Shown: positions 62,190 to 64,000 of the stretch, piece after piece
Position numbering within the stretch: the first letter of the stretch is position 1
Layout: every line of letters starts with the position of its first letter
Origin: Scolanthus callimorphus
Taxonomy: Eukaryota > Cnidaria > Anthozoa > Actiniaria > Edwardsiidae
Assembly: GCA_033964015.1 (NCBI GenBank)
Contig: JAWWUD010000113.1
Location: 310,001-374,000 of the forward strand
Direction of reading: 5' to 3'
Length of the DNA: 64,000 bases
Notes under the pieces: model-generated
Seen by the model: only the letters and a program-made list of their open reading frames with translations
Database searches by the model: none
Told to the model about the DNA's origin: nothing
Translations under genes and position numbers: made by a program

Positions 62190-62714
62190 ATGGACTCGTG
62201 TGGATTGATTTTGTGCTTGCAAGTGGCTTTGGAGGAATTTCAAGAAGATATTGGACGGTACTGTGACTTTATTGATAGTAAAACTTGTGAACATGGTAGA
62301 GATGAATTAAAGGAATTAGTAGAACAATTAGAGCAAAAGATTAATGGTTTATCAACGGTGTATTATCATCTTCATAATGAAAGGCGTTTACAGCGTTACT
62401 TTATGGCCGAGGGCATTCAAGAGGTTTTCGATGCGTTTAGTGAAGTGCAAAGCGCGTTTAAAAAAATTCAAAAATTTGTAGATCGTGTGTATTTTGCTCA
62501 TGAGCCCAAGTGGGAGATAAAAGAAGAAATGATTTTGCTGAATGCTATCAATGACCTTTTTGTGTTTCACGCTACGGAGTTAGTTGATGCATTCAAAAAT
62601 CTGCATCGTAACTTTTTAGAGATGATGTTGGGGTTTGCCAATAAGAATAAGAATTATAAATTCGTAGAGCAGTTAACAAATTCATTAGTTCGATTAGGAC
62701 CTGCAAAAACGTAA
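62190..62714 (+). CDS. Unknown helical protein of the virus-like block, 174 aa
   Basis: ATG 62190 (MDSCGLILCLQVALEEFQED) gives a protein made mostly of charged heptad-like helices (ELKELVEQLEQKINGLSTVY, FSEVQSAFKKIQKFVDRVYF). It ends TNSLVRLGPAKT. The frame is open further upstream to 62154, but no better ATG occurs. The stop is followed after one base by the ATG of the next gene. Confidence 0.62.
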   Translation: MDSCGLILCLQVALEEFQEDIGRYCDFIDSKTCEHGRDELKELVEQLEQKINGLSTVYYHLHNERRLQRYFMAEGIQEVFDAFSEVQSAFKKIQKFVDRVYFAHEPKWEIKEEMILLNAINDLFVFHATELVDAFKNLHRNFLEMMLGFANKNKNYKFVEQLTNSLVRLGPAKT

Positions 62715-62715
62715 G

Positions 62716-63238
62716 ATGTTTTATCTGCTCCCTGTTGTTGATCTTTCGGCGTCGGAAAAGAAACTAGGGCAATTTAGTGTTGACTTGGAATACGTGCAAG
62801 TGCTTTTAGATAATGGTATTTGTTTGAACGAAGTTCTTCCGATGTTTCGTAGCACCATTAATCGTTTTTCTGCTTTCCGCAAATGGGTTGAACAAAATAT
62901 TTTAAGCCCAAAGGTGCTGAAAGGTGACGCTATGAGAGAGGGTTATCACCCTGTTAATGTGTTTCTTGTAACCAATTGGACGATGTGGTTGTCTTTTATG
63001 ACAACAAATTTAGAAGAGCTGTATGATAAAATGGCGTATGGCCACAAGGAGGGAGGAGGAGGAGGAGGAAGAAGAGAAAGAGGAGACGTGGCAAAATGTA
63101 TTGCAAAAAGAGAAAGAAGCCGTGATTAATTTTCATAAATTTTTTAAAGAGCACATTATTGGTCACATGACATTGAAAAACGAATATAATGCAGAGGGGT
63201 TGCAGAACGAAGCTCAGTTGCTCGACGAACGTTGTTAG
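62716..63238 (+). pseudogene. Unknown protein of the virus-like block, frame break in a GGA run
   Basis: ATG 62716 opens MFYLLPVVDLSASEKKLGQF and a helical domain (LNEVLPMFRSTINRFSAFRK, NWTMWLSFMTTNLEELYDKM). At the GGAGGAGGA run (63048-63070) this frame turns into poly-Gly and ends at 63129. A neighbouring frame gives poly-Glu and a sensible helical C-terminus (VLQKEKEAVINFHKFFKEHI) ending at 63238. The pattern points to a small indel in the repeat, either a real mutation or an assembly error. Confidence 0.55.
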
Positions 63239-63275
63239 GTGATCTGCTACGCAATTTTTTCTTGAAAAAAAAAGA

Positions 63276-64000
63276 ATGCAGAAAGAAGAAGAGGTGGTGT
63301 CCGCCATTTTTGGAGGACCAGTGTCTGAAGACGAAGACGAACAGGGTACGAAAAAGGATCTGAAAAACTTACTTACAGAAGATCAGATTGTTTTTGAGCA
63401 GCGACGTACTGTTCCTGCTCCAGTAAAGGACCTTAACAAGATAAAACCGCCGAAAAAAAGGAAGAAAAAAGAAGAAGGAGAAAGCAGCAAAAAGAAAAAG
63501 AAATCTTCACCGCCACCACCCCTACCACCACCGCAAGTGCTGCCACCGCCACCACCACCACCACCACCACCCCCCTCAGAAACAACATTGAACGAGGGCG
63601 ATGCTTTGTGGAATTTGTTGATGGCCACAACGCCATCGAATCCGCAGCAAACGTATTACGCACATCCTTTGGAGTTGTCGTTGAAAGAAACAGAACATGG
63701 ACGACCACCCACCATGATGTTGGCATCGGATTTTGCCCATGTGTATTATAAATTTAATAACGACGTGCTGCAGTTGGAGGAATTTGTGGCCAAGGATCTT
63801 AGCACATCCCTGACCAAGCTTAAATGTGCTTTGATGTTTCCAGAACAGGATGAGACGCAAGGGCTTGTGGCCAACCCAGTGGCTGCGTTTACAGAGTTTC
63901 AGAAGAAAGCTCGAACATTTCACATGATGACGCATAAGCCTCTACAAGACATTTTGTATTTGCTTGCCAGCATGCGCTATCATTGTGTTAGTAATAAGGC
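63276..64000 (+). CDS. Unknown protein with poly-Pro hinge, runs off the window
   Basis: ATG 63276 opens a frame with no stop before 64000 (241 codons visible). An acidic N-terminus (VSEDEDEQG) is followed by a Lys-rich nuclear-localisation-like segment (KPPKKRKKKEEGESSKKKKK), then a poly-Pro hinge of about 20 residues interrupted by LPPPQVLPPP. A globular region comes next (MMLASDFAHVYYKFNNDVLQ, FQKKARTFHMMTHKPLQDIL). The product could be a large structural or regulatory protein. No family recognised. The minus-strand frames here are Pro/Gly-repeat artefacts. Confidence 0.7.
   Translation, partial: MQKEEEVVSAIFGGPVSEDEDEQGTKKDLKNLLTEDQIVFEQRRTVPAPVKDLNKIKPPKKRKKKEEGESSKKKKKSSPPPPLPPPQVLPPPPPPPPPPPSETTLNEGDALWNLLMATTPSNPQQTYYAHPLELSLKETEHGRPPTMMLASDFAHVYYKFNNDVLQLEEFVAKDLSTSLTKLKCALMFPEQDETQGLVANPVAAFTEFQKKARTFHMMTHKPLQDILYLLASMRYHCVSNK

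Noticed and set aside
63383..63726. Gly- and Val-rich minus-strand ORFs
   Set aside because: They are antisense to the poly-Pro and Lys-rich stretches of the plus-strand gene that runs off the window.
52816..64000. Bacterial operon or contaminant
   Set aside because: No ribosome-binding sites precede the ATGs, TATA-like boxes are present at a eukaryotic-type distance, and genes lie on both strands with convergent overlaps; contamination of the assembly by a free virus remains possible.

Overview
The window looks like a stretch of an invertebrate animal chromosome, most likely a cnidarian such as a coral or anemone. That is an inference from the mix of elements: BEL/Pao and DIRS-like retrotransposons, an SGNH-hydrolase-bearing DIRS element, a tRNA-derived SINE, many fold-back elements and a BEN-domain host gene with introns. 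No sequence search was possible, so all family names rest on motifs and architecture.

Positions 1-16.0 kb are one BEL/Pao LTR retrotransposon on the plus strand whose 5' LTR lies outside the window. It carries two nested insertions: a minus-strand CR1/L2-like LINE (2020-5192), and a DIRS/Ngaro-like tyrosine-recombinase retroelement (6671-12077) with textbook split direct repeats A1-B1-A2-B2. All three are broken by frameshifts. An RE/RD-S octapeptide-repeat exon abuts the BEL 3' LTR. A LINE fragment and two tandem repeats follow.

Positions 18.8-26.8 kb hold the last three exons of a host BEN-domain gene. Its large intron contains a young minus-strand DIRS-like element (19207-25990) with 195-bp terminal repeats, gag, RT-RNase H, tyrosine recombinase and an SGNH hydrolase ORF, and a nested SINE. 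Positions 27.3-33.6 kb are a large cut-and-paste transposon with matching terminal inverted repeats and a degenerate DDE-like transposase of a family I cannot name. Positions 34-51 kb are mostly fold-back and inverted-repeat elements. They include a 4.6-kb element with inverted subterminal tandem repeats, and two large TTAA-flanked palindromes that abut and share a single TTAA. A 0.4-kb direct repeat brackets 46.3-51.9 kb.

From 52.8 kb to the window edge the texture changes completely. About twenty short, intronless, tightly packed ORFs lie on both strands. They overlap at stops and starts, have TATA-like boxes about 35-40 bp before the ATG, and share an intergenic motif AACCATGTT. Recognisable items are a DEDD-type 3'-5' exonuclease-like protein, a paralogous Cys-motif pair, two small strongly basic core-like peptides and a Cys-zinc protein; the rest are unknown. 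I read this as the left part of an integrated large DNA virus or virus-derived (Maverick/adintovirus-like) element. No capsid, polymerase or integrase gene is in view, so its class is unassigned. It is the best candidate here for an undescribed system.
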